64,000 nt of DNA from Neobacillus bataviensis (GTDB lineage: Bacteria; Bacillota; Bacilli; Bacillales_B; DSM-18226): positions 620,001-684,000 of the forward strand of contig NZ_JAHXYW010000001.1 in NCBI RefSeq assembly GCF_019969725.1, read 5' to 3'. Position 1 is the first letter of the stretch; each line of letters begins with the position of its first letter. The notes beneath the pieces are model-generated. The model was not told where the DNA came from, ran no database searches, and saw only the letters and a program-made list of their open reading frames with translations. A program made the translations under genes and the position numbers. Below, one piece after another: positions 43,906 to 56,472 of the stretch.

Positions 43906-44025
43906 GATGGTAAACAAAAGCGGCTTACCTATATTAGGTTCCATGATCTAAGACACACCCATGCGACATTAATGATGCAGCAAGGAGTACATCCAAAGGT
44001 TGTTTCTGGTAAAAGTGGTAGGTGA
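43906..44025 (+). pseudogene. C-terminal fragment of a tyrosine recombinase (phage integrase)
   Basis: An open frame without a start encodes DGKQKRLTYIRFHDLRHTHA followed by TLMMQQGVHPKVVSGKSGR and a stop. The HDLRHTHATLM block is the catalytic HxxR box of tyrosine recombinases. The normal LGHSSI and catalytic Tyr that should follow VVSERL are missing. It is a short relic of an integrated element. The rest of 43772-44517 holds no other recognisable gene; the katG promoter should lie in its last 150 bp. Confidence 0.75.
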
Positions 44026-44493
44026 CAAACAGTACTCCATTGCAAATAAAAAATTCCGCTAAGATATTGATTAGCGAATAAAATAAATATTTATCTATTT
44101 AGACTTGCGCACTCAGTTAATCTTGCAAAAAATTGCTGCAAGGAAAGTGGAATGCTATCGCCGATTTCGGAATTACCATGTGGGGAGTGGTGTTTAAGTG
44201 CTAGTTTTACTCCTATTTCAAAGAATAAATATGCTCAGCCATCCTATTGTTTCATCTTGCTCCTTGTTCAAAGAGTGTCAAATCATTTTACCGGGACATT
44301 CCTATTTTAATCATGAATTGAAAGCCTGCACCAGTAGTTGAAAAGAAATGACATTTTTCCCTCGTTAACAATCATATATTATTCTCACAGGAAGATATTT
44401 CTTTCAAAATAAACAATAGTTTAATAAAATTATATTTGGGGAATATTTTCTAGTTTATAGTTCTGGAGGAAAAATTTTTCTCTACTAAATTAA

Positions 44494-46719
<2,226 letters not shown>

Positions 46720-46757
46720 ATTAATAAAGCGTGTAACTTAATTAATAACAATAAACT

Positions 46758-46788
46758 TTAAGGAGAGTGAACTTTCACTCTCCTTTTT
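46758..46788 (+). terminator. Terminator of katG
   Basis: The perfect stem AAGGAGAGTGA / TCACTCTCCTT with a 4-nt loop is followed by TTT. It lies 40 bp after the stop. Confidence 0.88.
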
Positions 46789-46937
46789 ACATCCGAAACT
46801 GGTCCTAATTTTATTTGCCCTGTCCTTCCTTCAAGTCCTATCAAATCGGCGAAAACACATATACCTGCATGACACCAAGGCACTCAGTCACATTTTTTTG
46901 TCTCTATGATTGAAGGTTAACTAAAAAAATCTTCATT

Positions 46938-47751
46938 TTAAATACTTGGTACCAGTACTTCCTTTTTAATTGTCAAATTTAACTCAGGAATATCTAAAAA
47001 CTTCTTTATTGCTATGGCACAAGCGCCCATTACGCAAGCATTCGTACCGAGATCTGAAATGAATATTTCTTTATAATTACTAATTGAAGTTTTTAAGTTT
47101 AATTTAATGGTGTTCATGGCATCAGGAAGCAATTTCAATAACTCACTATTTAACACCAGTATCTCAGGATTTAGTATATTAATTATATTATTTAGACCAA
47201 TAGATACATACATTATATACTCATCCATTTGAGTCATAACAGCTGAATTTCTGGCAATAACAAGACTTTTTATATCCTGGTAGGTCAATTTTGGTTTATC
47301 AATTATCTCAGAAAAATTATTAAAAAAACTGGCTTCAGAGGCATATAACTCCCAACAACCGTTTTTCCCGCAATTACAAGGCTTACCATCAGGAGAAATG
47401 ATCATATGACCCATTTCCCCTGCAAATCCATGGTACCCTTTTATCAGTTCCCCGTTGAACAAAAAACCGAGACCTATACCTGAATACATACTTAGGCTGA
47501 TTGAGTCGTTACTTTGATGGAAGTGAAATACTTTTTCTGCAAATGCACATAAATTTGCATTATTTTCAACATAAACTGCTGTATTTACACTTTTCTCTAA
47601 ATCACCCTTTAAGTCCTTGTTATACCATTTATGATGTGGAACAAATGAGATAGTTTCGTCCTTCTTCACAGTTCCATGAATTCCCAATAATTTTACTTAA
47701 GATCAAGCTTTTGTTTATCTTTTTAAGATAAGCAGCAACACCAATTTCCAT
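46938..47751 (-). pseudogene. Broken ROK-family regulator/sugar kinase-like gene
   Basis: A 249-codon frame (46938-47687) carries the ROK domain: FAGEMGHMIIS, the zinc motif KPCNCGKNGCWELYASEA, and YVENNANLCAFAEKVF. The N-terminal winged helix of XylR-type proteins is missing. Just upstream, other frames read SKIIGN and MEIGVAAYLKK (start 47751), which look like further ROK pieces joined by deletions and a frameshift near 47690. There is no good ribosome site at the first ATG. The sequence is close to XylR at 32412 in pattern. It probably once regulated the adjacent beta-glucuronidase region. Confidence 0.65.
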
Positions 47752-47821
47752 AAAGCTCATCACTATTCAAACAAAATATTTATATCAAACAACAATTTAT
47801 GGGCTTAGGATAGGCTAGGTT

Positions 47822-49609
47822 TTATCCCTTATAGTGAAAATCAGGTATTTCTGTCCAACGTCTTCGCAGCTCATGTGCAGCATATTTTGGTTTCCGGTCG
47901 CGCGTAAAAATGCCCTTTTTGTTTCCTTGAACCCGAACAATTCCTTGGCCAGTTGCAAAATCAGCAAAGTTCCATACCTGTTCACCAACGAAATGATCAA
48001 ATTCATCAAACACTTCATGGTTTGCTTTATAAAATGCTACTTGATATTCTTCCGTAAACATGACAGGTTCTACATCGTGTAGTCCTGCTACCGTATCAGC
48101 GCCATACTCAGTCATCATAATTGGTTTGTTCGGGCACCTTTTAAGCCAGCCATTAAACTCAGCACGAAGCTTTTCTTTAGCTGAAATTAAATCGCCGCCA
48201 TCCACATACCACCCGTAGTATCGGTTAAAGGCGAGGATATCCAGTAATTCCGCAATTTGATCCTTTTCAGGTGAAGATTGAATTTCAGTCACAATAGTTA
48301 CAGGACGTTTTTGAGGGTCCAGTTCTTTTGCCTGCTCGACTAGCGGCTTAAAGTATTCATACGCACCTTCTTCTTCCGTTGCAGCTTCGTTGGCTATATT
48401 CCACATAACCACTGAAGGATGGTTTTTGTCACGCTTGATAAGTTCTTTGATCACCTGTTGATGATGCTCGAAAGTTTTAAGCTCCTTCCAGGTATCCCGT
48501 TTAGGCCCACCCAAAAAGACCACCATCATGTTCAAGTGCAAACCAACTGCAGGTACTTCATCTATGATGACAAAACCTTCGCGGTCAGCAAGGCGCATGA
48601 TTTCTTCTGAATATGGGTAATGGGCTGTACGGAAGGAGTTTGCTCCCGTCCATTTCATCAGGTTGAAATCCATCACATTAGCGGCCTCATCAAAGCCTCT
48701 TCCATGGATCGGTGTATCTTCGTGCCTGCCAAAGCCTTTGAAATAAAATGGCTTATTATTAATAAGGAACTTCCCATCTTTGACCGCTACTGTTCTAACA
48801 CCAAAGGGCTGTTCATATATATCAACGGTTTCCCCATCCTTTTCCAGCTCAACTTGAAGTGTGTACAAATAGGCATTTAAAGGCTCCCACAGCCTTACAT
48901 CTAGGATGTTGATAGTGCCATCAGATCCTTCTGCCTCACCTACTACGTTTCCAGATTCGTCTATGGCCTTTACTTTTACTTGTACTGTGCCGGCTGCCTC
49001 AATCGAATAGTGAACCTGGCCATCTATATCCGTTACAATCGTTACATCCTTAACATAAATAGTCGGTGTTGTATAAATTTTCACTGGTCGGTGCAAACCG
49101 GAGTAGTTGAAAAAGTCAAAATTCGGCTGATTGCGTTTTACTTTGCCAACACCAGGAATATCCTTTTCTATTACTGTTCCAACCGGTAACGTCGAATAAT
49201 CGACAATATTGTTGACAGCAACTGTTAAGCGATTTTTCCCTTTTTGTAAATACTTATTTAATTCTGCCTCAAACGGTAAGAAGCCACCTTTATGCTCGAC
49301 AACAAGCTCTCCATTGACATATACCTTTGCCAGATGGGTTGCCGAACCAAATCGCAATACCACACGTTCTGACTGAAGTATAACCGGAACAGAAAATTCC
49401 CGTTCATACCAAACCCAGCCAACATGATCGCGTATATTGGCATTTACTCCAATGTCATTAAAAGAGGAGGGAACAGCCATGCTCATAGCCTCGGTTAATT
49501 TTGTATTTTGCCAGTTTTCCTGAAATCCATTTCCCGAATCAAGTTTAAATTTCCAAACCCCGTTCAAGTCAATAATACTCCGTGTTTCAGTAACGATAGG
49601 ATATAACAT
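47822..49609 (-). CDS. uidA: Beta-glucuronidase (GH2)
   Basis: 595-aa glycosidase without a signal peptide, so intracellular. The order is a jelly-roll N-domain (residues about 1-180, [31 protein letters not shown]), an Ig-like domain, and a TIM barrel from about 275 ([17 protein letters not shown]). The acid/base Glu is in [14 protein letters not shown] and the nucleophile Glu in [26 protein letters not shown] is typical of UidA/GusA rather than beta-galactosidase. AAGGAG is 7 nt before the ATG. It lies 64 bp downstream of the GH3 gene, so it is likely in the same transcript, acting on glycosides brought in by the ABC transporter. Confidence 0.9.
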   Translation of the reverse strand: MLYPIVTETRSIIDLNGVWKFKLDSGNGFQENWQNTKLTEAMSMAVPSSFNDIGVNANIRDHVGWVWYEREFSVPVILQSERVVLRFGSATHLAKVYVNGELVVEHKGGFLPFEAELNKYLQKGKNRLTVAVNNIVDYSTLPVGTVIEKDIPGVGKVKRNQPNFDFFNYSGLHRPVKIYTTPTIYVKDVTIVTDIDGQVHYSIEAAGTVQVKVKAIDESGNVVGEAEGSDGTINILDVRLWEPLNAYLYTLQVELEKDGETVDIYEQPFGVRTVAVKDGKFLINNKPFYFKGFGRHEDTPIHGRGFDEAANVMDFNLMKWTGANSFRTAHYPYSEEIMRLADREGFVIIDEVPAVGLHLNMMVVFLGGPKRDTWKELKTFEHHQQVIKELIKRDKNHPSVVMWNIANEAATEEEGAYEYFKPLVEQAKELDPQKRPVTIVTEIQSSPEKDQIAELLDILAFNRYYGWYVDGGDLISAKEKLRAEFNGWLKRCPNKPIMMTEYGADTVAGLHDVEPVMFTEEYQVAFYKANHEVFDEFDHFVGEQVWNFADFATGQGIVRVQGNKKGIFTRDRKPKYAAHELRRRWTEIPDFHYKG

Positions 49610-49673
49610 TTTCAGTCTCCTTTTTTTTAAATCATAGATATGTTCATCAAATTTTTGATTTAAATTTATAGTT

Positions 49674-51977
49674 TTATAGGGCTACTTCTTCTTGAACATT
49701 ATCTAAAACTTCATTCAGTTGCATTAGGAGAGCGTTTAACATATCTTCAGTAAATTTGTCTGGATTGAAAGCAACCATTGCACGTAAAGGCATAAATTTC
49801 ATCATCGCCTGAAACATTTCAAACGAATCCGAGTCTTCGGACATATTTGCAAATGGGCCTCCTTCATTTGCCCTTGTAAGGGTCTCTTGTACAATCGGTG
49901 AAAGAATTGGATCAGCGATGAGATCCCCAATTGTTGTATTTCTATGGACTGATTTTTTAATAGTAACAGTGGAGTTCACTTTAATACTGCCTCTTAAAAT
50001 GATTTCAGCAGAAGACTTACCGACTAGCACTTCAAACAAACCACTTTCCACATGCCAGTCATGAATGTCAACGTTGTAATATGCAAATGCTCTTTTATCC
50101 AAGATAAAGGTAACGTCTTTCTCCTCTCCTGGTTGTAAATCGACCTTTTCAAAGCCCTTCAGTTCTTTTTCGGGACGGATTACAGTACCTTCCACATCCC
50201 GAACATATAACTGGACTATTTCCTTACCGACCACTTCACCTGTATTTTTCACCGTAACCGTCACTTGTACGGTTTCCGTATCATCCATTTCAGACTTTTC
50301 TATTTTAAGGTTTGAATAGTCAAAGCTTGTATAGCTCAAACCATAACCAAATGGAAATAACGGTTCAATTGCTTTAGCATCATAATAGCGATAGCCGACA
50401 AATATTCCTTCCTTGTATTCTACTTTGTCTCCTTCGCCTGGGAAGTTGAGGTAAGAAGGATTATGACGTAATTCTTTAGGGAACGTTTCTGCTAATTTTC
50501 CACTTGGACTTTCAATTCCAAAAAGTAAATCAGCAATCGCTCCGCCTAGTGCCTGACCTCCCAAATATCCCTCAAGCAGGCCTTTTACTTTACCAAGCCA
50601 TGGCATTTCAATGGGTGCGCCATTACTTAATACCACAACTAAATTAGGTTGAACATTCGAAACTGCTTCTATTAAAATCCGGTGATTATCCGGAATTCGC
50701 AGATGCTCCCTGTCATATCCTTCTGATTCATAGCGATCCGGAAGGCCAACAAAAAGGATTGCCACATCTGACCGTGCCGCAGCATCTTTTGCTTCTTCTA
50801 ACAATTTATCATCGATCAAATCAGTTTTTAGATCGTACCCTTGCGAAAAAAGTAAATTTGCATTTGATGCACTCTTCTCAATTTCGTCAAAAATATTATC
50901 TAGTTTAGTAGGTTTAATATGAGAGCTTCCTCCGCCTTGGTATCTTGGTCTTACAGCAAATTCTCCAATGATGGCAATGTTTCCTTCCTTTTTTAATGGG
51001 AGGATTTGATCCTCATTTTTTAATAAAACCATACTTTCTCTTGCTACTTCTCTAGCTAAATGGTGGTGTTCCTCTTTATCATAGACAGCGTTTTCTTTTT
51101 TGTTATCAACAGCCATAAAAATAATATTTAATAATTTCTCAACGGTCCTGTCTAGAGTATGTTCAGAAAGCTTACCACTTTTTACAGCCTCAATTATTTT
51201 CTTATCACCAATTCCATTGCTTGAGGGCATTTCTAAATCTAATCCGGCTTCTACCCCTTTTGCACGCTCATTTACGGCACCCCAGTCTGAAACGACAAAT
51301 CCTTCAAAGCCCCATTCATCCTTTAAAATATCCGTCAATAATGTTTTATTTTCTGAAGCATACGTCCCATTTACTTTGTTATAGGAACACATTACCGTCC
51401 AAGGTTGTGCTTTCTTAACTGTATTTTCAAAACTAGCAAGATAAATTTCTCTTAATGTACGTTCATCAACGATAGCATCAACAGACATACGACGATGCTC
51501 CTGGTTATTGACTGCAAAATGTTTAAGGGAAGTCCCCACTCCTTCGCTTTGAACACCTGTTATATGACTTGCAGCCAATTCGGAAGATAGATATGGATCC
51601 TCTGAAAAATATTCAAAGTTTCTTCCGCAAAGCGGTGAACGTTTAATATTTGCTCCAGGACCAAGAAGAATAGCTACATTCTCTGCCTGACATTCTTCGC
51701 CCAAAGCAGTTCCTACTTTTTCAATAAGTGAACGATTCCACGTACTAGCAAGACCAACTGCTGATGGGAAGCAAGTTGCTGGAACACTATCATTAAGTCC
51801 TAAATGATCAGCACTTTGTTGCTGCTTACGAAGACCATGTGGACCATCTGTAACAAAAATGGATGGAATCCCCAATCTCGCTATCCCTTTTAGTTCCCAG
51901 AAATTCAAACCAGAGCAAAGGCTCGCCTTTTCTTCAAGTGTCATTTTTTCAATTAAATGTTTGATATTTCTTTTCAT
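49674..51977 (-). CDS. GH3 family beta-glycosidase
   Basis: 767-aa intracellular glycoside hydrolase, probably a beta-glucosidase or beta-xylosidase. The N-terminal TIM barrel has [31 protein letters not shown] and the nucleophile Asp in [15 protein letters not shown]. The (alpha/beta)6 domain follows ([20 protein letters not shown]), then a PA14-less linker and a C-terminal fibronectin-III-like domain ([20 protein letters not shown]). A poorly conserved tail of about 90 residues ends the protein. AAGGAGG is 5 nt before the ATG at 51977; an upstream in-frame start at 52010 is less likely. A paired CGAC operator lies 78 bp upstream. Confidence 0.9.
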   Translation of the reverse strand: MKRNIKHLIEKMTLEEKASLCSGLNFWELKGIARLGIPSIFVTDGPHGLRKQQQSADHLGLNDSVPATCFPSAVGLASTWNRSLIEKVGTALGEECQAENVAILLGPGANIKRSPLCGRNFEYFSEDPYLSSELAASHITGVQSEGVGTSLKHFAVNNQEHRRMSVDAIVDERTLREIYLASFENTVKKAQPWTVMCSYNKVNGTYASENKTLLTDILKDEWGFEGFVVSDWGAVNERAKGVEAGLDLEMPSSNGIGDKKIIEAVKSGKLSEHTLDRTVEKLLNIIFMAVDNKKENAVYDKEEHHHLAREVARESMVLLKNEDQILPLKKEGNIAIIGEFAVRPRYQGGGSSHIKPTKLDNIFDEIEKSASNANLLFSQGYDLKTDLIDDKLLEEAKDAAARSDVAILFVGLPDRYESEGYDREHLRIPDNHRILIEAVSNVQPNLVVVLSNGAPIEMPWLGKVKGLLEGYLGGQALGGAIADLLFGIESPSGKLAETFPKELRHNPSYLNFPGEGDKVEYKEGIFVGYRYYDAKAIEPLFPFGYGLSYTSFDYSNLKIEKSEMDDTETVQVTVTVKNTGEVVGKEIVQLYVRDVEGTVIRPEKELKGFEKVDLQPGEEKDVTFILDKRAFAYYNVDIHDWHVESGLFEVLVGKSSAEIILRGSIKVNSTVTIKKSVHRNTTIGDLIADPILSPIVQETLTRANEGGPFANMSEDSDSFEMFQAMMKFMPLRAMVAFNPDKFTEDMLNALLMQLNEVLDNVQEEVAL

Positions 51978-52054
51978 AGAATCCTCCTTAAAAATGTTTA
52001 ACGCTTTCATAATTTCATTTTAAGACACAGGCATTGTTTCCACTATTCGAATTA

Positions 52055-52080
52055 CGACTACCTATTTTCATTAATCCGAC
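52055..52080 (-). promoter_or_regulatory. Paired CGAC box A (candidate YesN-type operator) before GH3
   Basis: CGAC at 52055 and 52077, a period of 22 bp, with TATTTT and TTAAT between, the same internal words as box B. It is in the 3' end of the DUF624 gene, 78-103 bp upstream of the GH3 ATG, so GH3 and uidA may have their own activated promoter. Confidence 0.6.
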
Positions 52081-52679
52081 TTTTGGTATTTTGTGAATGT
52101 ATAATTGCATAAAGTCATTAGTAAAAATGCAGGGACACTTCCACTAAAAAAAGGAATTATTCCAGGAAACTTAAATGTTATAAAAAAGAAAATTCCTGTA
52201 AACACAGCCATTATTAAGGTTGCGATTGGATTAATTGTCATAAGGATGACTGCATTTTTAATGACTCCTTTAACCCCAACATGGAAATGTACTAGGACCG
52301 GAAAAATATAAAATAATGTAAGTAAGAAAATTAAAATCAAAATAACATTGGGAATATAAAGTAATTTGAGTATAGGCATCGATATGACTTCTATTATCTT
52401 TATATTTGAGTATAGGAAACTTCCTAACGCGATCAGAATCAAACCGACCCAATTACTTTTTATAAATTCACTTTTATAAACCGTCCAAAATGTTTGAAAT
52501 ACATAAATATCCTGCTTCATTACCCACTTTCGGACAACGGCGAACATCGCTGTTGTGGCAGGAAATAAACCTAGAATAACCAAGCCAAGAAACGTAAAGA
52601 CAAGCCAAAGCAGGTTTACATACATTAATCTCAAAACCCACACGGAAATACGATGAATGCCGTTCATAAAGCCTTCCAT
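52071..52679 (-). CDS. DUF624 (YesL-like) membrane protein
   Basis: 202-aa integral membrane protein with about five hydrophobic helices. The first half reads ISVWVLRLMYVNLLWLVFTF and LFPATTAMFAVVRKWV, typical of the DUF624/YesL family. These occur in Bacillus polysaccharide-use loci beside YesM/YesN and lplABC-like transporters. The function is unproven. GGAAGGAG is 9 nt before the ATG. It follows the permease genes after a small terminator. Confidence 0.8.
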   Translation of the reverse strand: MEGFMNGIHRISVWVLRLMYVNLLWLVFTFLGLVILGLFPATTAMFAVVRKWVMKQDIYVFQTFWTVYKSEFIKSNWVGLILIALGSFLYSNIKIIEVISMPILKLLYIPNVILILIFLLTLFYIFPVLVHFHVGVKGVIKNAVILMTINPIATLIMAVFTGIFFFITFKFPGIIPFFSGSVPAFLLMTLCNYTFTKYQKSD

Positions 52680-52730
52680 TAAGAATGACTCCTTCCTGTA
52701 TCGCTGCTATGAATAAATAATTTTAAGGAA

Positions 52731-52753
52731 AATAGCCCTTATATAGGGCTATT
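52731..52753 (-). terminator. Terminator-like hairpin after the second permease gene
   Basis: AATAGCCCT / AGGGCTATT with a 5-nt loop and a short T-run on the minus strand (TTTTCC). Probably a partial terminator between the transporter genes and the DUF624 gene. Confidence 0.6.
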
Positions 52754-52767
52754 CTTCTAAAAAACTA

Positions 52768-53655
52768 TCATCCTTTGACAGAACCTAACGCAATTCCTTT
52801 TACCAGGTATTTTTGGAAAAATGGATAAGCAATTAAAATCGGTAATACCCCAACAACAGCAATCGCCATCCGTACACCTGTTGAAGGAATTTCTGAAGCT
52901 GCCTGACTGGCGTTTGAACCCAAATCACTTGTCGCTAAAAACTGTATATCCGCAAGCATCCTGTTTAAAATGTTTTGGATACTGAAAAGTTGTGGGTCGG
53001 TAATATAAATGAGACCGTTAAACCAGTCATTCCAATAATGAATCGTTTGAAGTAATCCGATCGTTGCCAAAATGGGCAACGATAAAGGCAGGATGATAGA
53101 GAAAAAGGTCCTAAATTCACCTGCACCATCCATCCGTGCTGATTCAATCACAGGCTCCGGAATGGACGTTATAAAAAATGTCCTCATTAATAATACGTTA
53201 AAACCATTCATAAGCAGACCAGGTACGATTAATGCCCAAATCGTATTCTTTAAATCAAAGATTTGTGTGTATACAAGATAGGTTGGGACGAGCCCACCGT
53301 TGAATAATAAGGTAAAGAATACAAAGAAAGCAAAAACATTTCTATAAGGTAAATCTCGGCGTGATAGTGCATATGCCAAAAATGCAGTTATCGCCAAACT
53401 AACAACGGTTCCAAATACAGTTACGAAAATTGTAATACCGTAGGCCCTTAAAATACTTGCAGAATTATTCAATAAATACTCATAAGCGGCAAAGCTAAAT
53501 TCCCTGGGAAAAAAAGAGTAACCATCCTTCAATATGACTTTTTCTCCTGTAAGAGAAGAAGATAAAAGAATGATAAACGGAATGATGCTGCCTGCCGCAA
53601 GTACGATTAAAAAGATATGGGAAACCAATTGTGTGATTCGATCTGATTTATACAT
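52768..53655 (-). CDS. Carbohydrate ABC transporter permease (LplC/YtcP-like)
   Basis: 295-aa inner-membrane permease with six TM helices. The ABC coupling loop EAA-like motif is ESARMDGAGEFRTFFSIILP in the second half, and the C-terminus KYLVKGIALGSVKG is typical of the CUT1 LplC group. The spacing to the partner permease is 17 bp, with GGAGG upstream. No ATPase gene is in the window; CUT1 systems of bacilli commonly share one (MsmX). Confidence 0.9.
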   Translation of the reverse strand: MYKSDRITQLVSHIFLIVLAAGSIIPFIILLSSSLTGEKVILKDGYSFFPREFSFAAYEYLLNNSASILRAYGITIFVTVFGTVVSLAITAFLAYALSRRDLPYRNVFAFFVFFTLLFNGGLVPTYLVYTQIFDLKNTIWALIVPGLLMNGFNVLLMRTFFITSIPEPVIESARMDGAGEFRTFFSIILPLSLPILATIGLLQTIHYWNDWFNGLIYITDPQLFSIQNILNRMLADIQFLATSDLGSNASQAASEIPSTGVRMAIAVVGVLPILIAYPFFQKYLVKGIALGSVKG

Positions 53656-53672
53656 TCTTCTTTACCTCCAGC

Positions 53673-54650
53673 TTAAAATAATGCATTGTCTTTACTTTTT
53701 CTGCGGACAAGATAATTGGATAACAAGACCAGAACAAATCCAACGATAGATTGATATAGACCGGCTGCAGCGGACATCCCGATATCTCCTAACTGCATCA
53801 AACCTCGGTAAACATAAGTGTCAATAACATTCGTGGTATCGTAGATTGCCCCTGAATTCATTGGTACTTGATAAAACAAGCCAAAATCCGAATAGAAAAT
53901 TCGTCCTATTGACAATAATGTCATCATGATAATGACTGGCATAATCGAGGGAATGGTAATATGAATAATTTGATGCCATTTATTCGCCCCATCTAAAGTG
54001 GCTGCTTCATAGTACTCCTGGTCGATTCCGATAATAGCCGCCAAGTAAATGACACATAGGAATCCGACGCCCTTCCATACATTGATTAAGGTTAATATAT
54101 AGGGCCAATATTTTGCTTCGTTATACCACGAAACTCCATCCAGCCCAAGTAAAGGCAGAATCGTTTTATTCAAATACCCCACATCTTCGCTTAAAAAGGC
54201 AAATCCGAGATAACTGACAATAACCATCGAGATCAAGAATGGCATTAGAATAACACTTTGATAAAAGCTCTTCGTCAGCTTATTTTTGATTTCATTGAGC
54301 ATAATGGCTATTCCAATTGCCAGTATAGTATTTAAGATAATAAATCCTCCGTTATAAAGAATGGTATTTCGGGTAATAACAAAGGCATCTCTTGAACTAA
54401 ATAAGTACTCAAAGTTTTTAAAGCCGATCCAATCACTTGCGAAGATACCTTTCGCATAGTTAACATCTTTAAAAGCAATGACCAAACCGAACATCGGTAA
54501 ATAATTGTTGATCAGTAAATACATTAATCCAGGTACCATCATGATAAAAAGAGGTAAAAACCTTTTAAATTTGATCATCCTGCTATTTACCTTTTTAGCC
54601 GGTATCGCTTGGATGCTTGCTTTCATTTTCTTTACTGTCACTTCTGACAT
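53673..54650 (-). CDS. Carbohydrate ABC transporter permease (LplB-like)
   Basis: 325-aa permease with about six TM helices. FLPLFIMMVPGLMYLLINNY opens the first helix, FGLVIAFKDVNYAKGIFASD is the LplB-type block, and the coupling loop reads YEAATLDGANKWHQIIHI. AGGGGG is 7 nt before the ATG at 54650; the frame extends to 54701 without a ribosome site. A cre box and paired CGAC box B lie upstream, so this gene may have its own promoter in addition to read-through from the binding-protein gene. Confidence 0.9.
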   Translation of the reverse strand: MSEVTVKKMKASIQAIPAKKVNSRMIKFKRFLPLFIMMVPGLMYLLINNYLPMFGLVIAFKDVNYAKGIFASDWIGFKNFEYLFSSRDAFVITRNTILYNGGFIILNTILAIGIAIMLNEIKNKLTKSFYQSVILMPFLISMVIVSYLGFAFLSEDVGYLNKTILPLLGLDGVSWYNEAKYWPYILTLINVWKGVGFLCVIYLAAIIGIDQEYYEAATLDGANKWHQIIHITIPSIMPVIIMMTLLSIGRIFYSDFGLFYQVPMNSGAIYDTTNVIDTYVYRGLMQLGDIGMSAAAGLYQSIVGFVLVLLSNYLVRRKSKDNALF

Positions 54651-54675
54651 ACTTTTTCCCCCTCGCTGAGTAAAT

Positions 54676-54689
54676 TGTTTCCGCTTACA
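54676..54689 (-). promoter_or_regulatory. CcpA cre box before the LplB-like permease gene
   Basis: On the minus strand TGTAAGCGGAAACA fits the core cre consensus at all defined positions. It is 26 bp upstream of the permease ATG. Carbon catabolite repression is expected for this transporter. Confidence 0.65.
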
Positions 54690-54755
54690 AATAACTTTCA
54701 TTTCGTTCTATAATTTTATTTTATTAGACTAGTGTTATTGGTACTATCCATAAAA

Positions 54756-54781
54756 CGACTTCTTATTTTCGTTAATCCGAC
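54756..54781 (-). promoter_or_regulatory. Paired CGAC box B (candidate YesN-type operator) before the permeases
   Basis: CGAC at 54756 and 54778 (22-bp period), with TCTTATTTTCGTTAATC between. It lies 106 bp upstream of the permease ATG, after the terminator of the binding-protein gene. Confidence 0.6.
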
Positions 54782-54810
54782 TATTAGCAATATGGTATTC
54801 ATTTCAAACA

Positions 54811-54841
54811 ATAAAAAAAGAGAGCTAGCATTAGCTCTCTT
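54811..54841 (-). terminator. Terminator between the binding-protein and permease genes
   Basis: On the minus strand GAGAGCTA / TAGCTCTC with a 4-nt loop is followed by TTTTTTTATTG. It lies just after the stop of the binding-protein gene. Such terminators allow more binding protein than permease to be made. Confidence 0.85.
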
Positions 54842-54849
54842 CCTTGACC

Positions 54850-56337
54850 TTACTTCTTATTCCACTTGTCAAATTGCTTTTGTTTTTCCGCAATAATTTT
54901 TTCAAGACCTGATGCTTTAAGCTTACTATTAAATTCTGGCAAGCTCTTCTCTGGATCCAGAGTACCAGATTCAAGTCCCAGCTTATACTGATTTAGTACG
55001 TTTGTAGATGCAGCAATTTCAGTTTTTACTGGATCTGGATTGAACGTAAAGCCAAATGCCGGTGAAAAAACAGCTGATTCGTTATGTTTTTTCATTATAT
55101 CCCAGTAATTTGCAGGGTTTCCTTCCCAAGGATAAGTTAAGAAGTTATTTCCAATTTCCCACTGGTTAAATACATATTTTGATTCCTTAACGCCTTCCGG
55201 CAATTTAATGGTGCCATCCGTATTTTTCACATAATGTTTACCTTCCACACCAAGATCTAGCAAATTCATAATGTCTTTATCAGTATAAAGTAAATTGATA
55301 AATTCCATTGTTTTTTCAGGATTCTGACTGTTTCGCGCAATCGACAAATTGAAGCCCGTGGCTGCATCTGTGAAGGAATAAACATCCGTTAATTTTACTG
55401 AAACCATTTCATGGCCAGTTATTCCCGTCTCTTGTACATCAAAACCTGGCTTCATTTTAGCAAGATAGCCAAATCCTTTATTTGCTTTTACAAGATTAGC
55501 CGCAGATTCTTTTGATGTTGCTGAATCCTTAATGATATACCCCGCCTTGAACCACTTTCGCGCTAATTTAACAGCTTCAACATATTGCGGGTCATCAAAC
55601 AGATTCACAATATTCTTATCTTTAAATGACACCACTCCAAGGTTGTCCCCTAGCACATCAAATTTTCCAGCTGTGAGCGCTGTAGCGACGGATGTTCCTG
55701 CTGTTGTGTTGACTACTGGTGTCAATGATGGTTCATTTTCTTTGATGACTTTAAATACATCTTCCAAATCCGTAAATGTTTTGATTTGAGAAAGATCAAT
55801 CTTATATTTATCGACTAAATCCTTTCTCATAGCAAAACCATAATAAGAACCCCAGTCTCTTATACTTGGAATACCATATATTTTCCCGTTAACTTTATTA
55901 CCTTCTAAAAGATTTTTAGGAACTACTTTTAAAACTTCTTGACCATGTGATTGGAGCAAATCATCTAATGGTAGGTATTGACCTTTTGCAGCTTGTGTAT
56001 TGTAGCCATAGAATGATGAAGACATGATTAAATCCAGTTTTTCGTTACTTGTTAACATTAAATTTTGTTGTTGTTGCCATGCTGCACCACTAATTGGTAC
56101 TAATTTAACAGTGGCATTGATCTCCTTTTTAGTAATTTTATTAATTTCCTCTTGAACCAAAGGAAGATCATCGACCTTTGAACTTGTTGTTAAATAAGCC
56201 ATTGTGATTTCATATGATTTATTCTCGGAGCTACTACTGTTGCTTGAACTGCTTTCCTTTGAACTGCACCCAGCCAAAACTAAAAAGACGGACATAATGA
56301 TCATTAAAAACCTTGTAACTGACTTCAATCTCTTCAT
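54850..56337 (-). CDS. Extracellular solute-binding lipoprotein (LplA-like)
   Basis: 495-aa sugar-binding lipoprotein of the CUT1 ABC system, anchored outside the membrane. The signal peptide KRLKSVTRFLMIIMSVFLV ends in the lipobox LAGC with Cys24, followed by a Ser-rich linker. The mature part has INATVKLVPISGAAWQQQQN and YTDKDIMNLLDLGVEGKHY, as in LplA/YtcQ-type proteins that take oligosaccharides or uronate glycosides. AAGGGGG is 8 nt before the ATG. A cre box and box C lie upstream. Confidence 0.9.
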   Translation of the reverse strand: MKRLKSVTRFLMIIMSVFLVLAGCSSKESSSSNSSSSENKSYEITMAYLTTSSKVDDLPLVQEEINKITKKEINATVKLVPISGAAWQQQQNLMLTSNEKLDLIMSSSFYGYNTQAAKGQYLPLDDLLQSHGQEVLKVVPKNLLEGNKVNGKIYGIPSIRDWGSYYGFAMRKDLVDKYKIDLSQIKTFTDLEDVFKVIKENEPSLTPVVNTTAGTSVATALTAGKFDVLGDNLGVVSFKDKNIVNLFDDPQYVEAVKLARKWFKAGYIIKDSATSKESAANLVKANKGFGYLAKMKPGFDVQETGITGHEMVSVKLTDVYSFTDAATGFNLSIARNSQNPEKTMEFINLLYTDKDIMNLLDLGVEGKHYVKNTDGTIKLPEGVKESKYVFNQWEIGNNFLTYPWEGNPANYWDIMKKHNESAVFSPAFGFTFNPDPVKTEIAASTNVLNQYKLGLESGTLDPEKSLPEFNSKLKASGLEKIIAEKQKQFDKWNKK

Positions 56338-56381
56338 CTTTCTTTCCCCCTTATTCTTTTTGATTTGTTGAAAACTCTCCT

Positions 56382-56395
56382 TGAAAGCGTTAACA
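56382..56395 (-). promoter_or_regulatory. CcpA cre box before the binding-protein gene
   Basis: As printed on the plus strand, TGAAAGCGTTAACA is a full match to the core cre consensus TGWNANCGNTNWCA (the site is near-palindromic). It lies 45 bp upstream of the lipoprotein ATG, between it and box C. Confidence 0.75.
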
Positions 56396-56446
56396 ACTAT
56401 CTGAATTAAGTATAGAGGATGGGTAAAAATAGACTTACTAAAAATA

Positions 56447-56472
56447 CGACATTTTATTTTTGTTATTACGAC
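56447..56472 (-). promoter_or_regulatory. Paired CGAC box C (candidate YesN-type operator) before the binding-protein gene
   Basis: CGAC at 56447 and 56469 (22-bp period), with ATTTTATTTTTGTTATTA between. It is 110 bp upstream of the lipoprotein start and overlaps the last codons of the response-regulator gene. Confidence 0.6.

Noticed and set aside
51990..52005. cre-like TGAAAGCGTTAAAC before the GH3 gene
   Set aside because: The conserved C is one position off the consensus; not strong enough to list.
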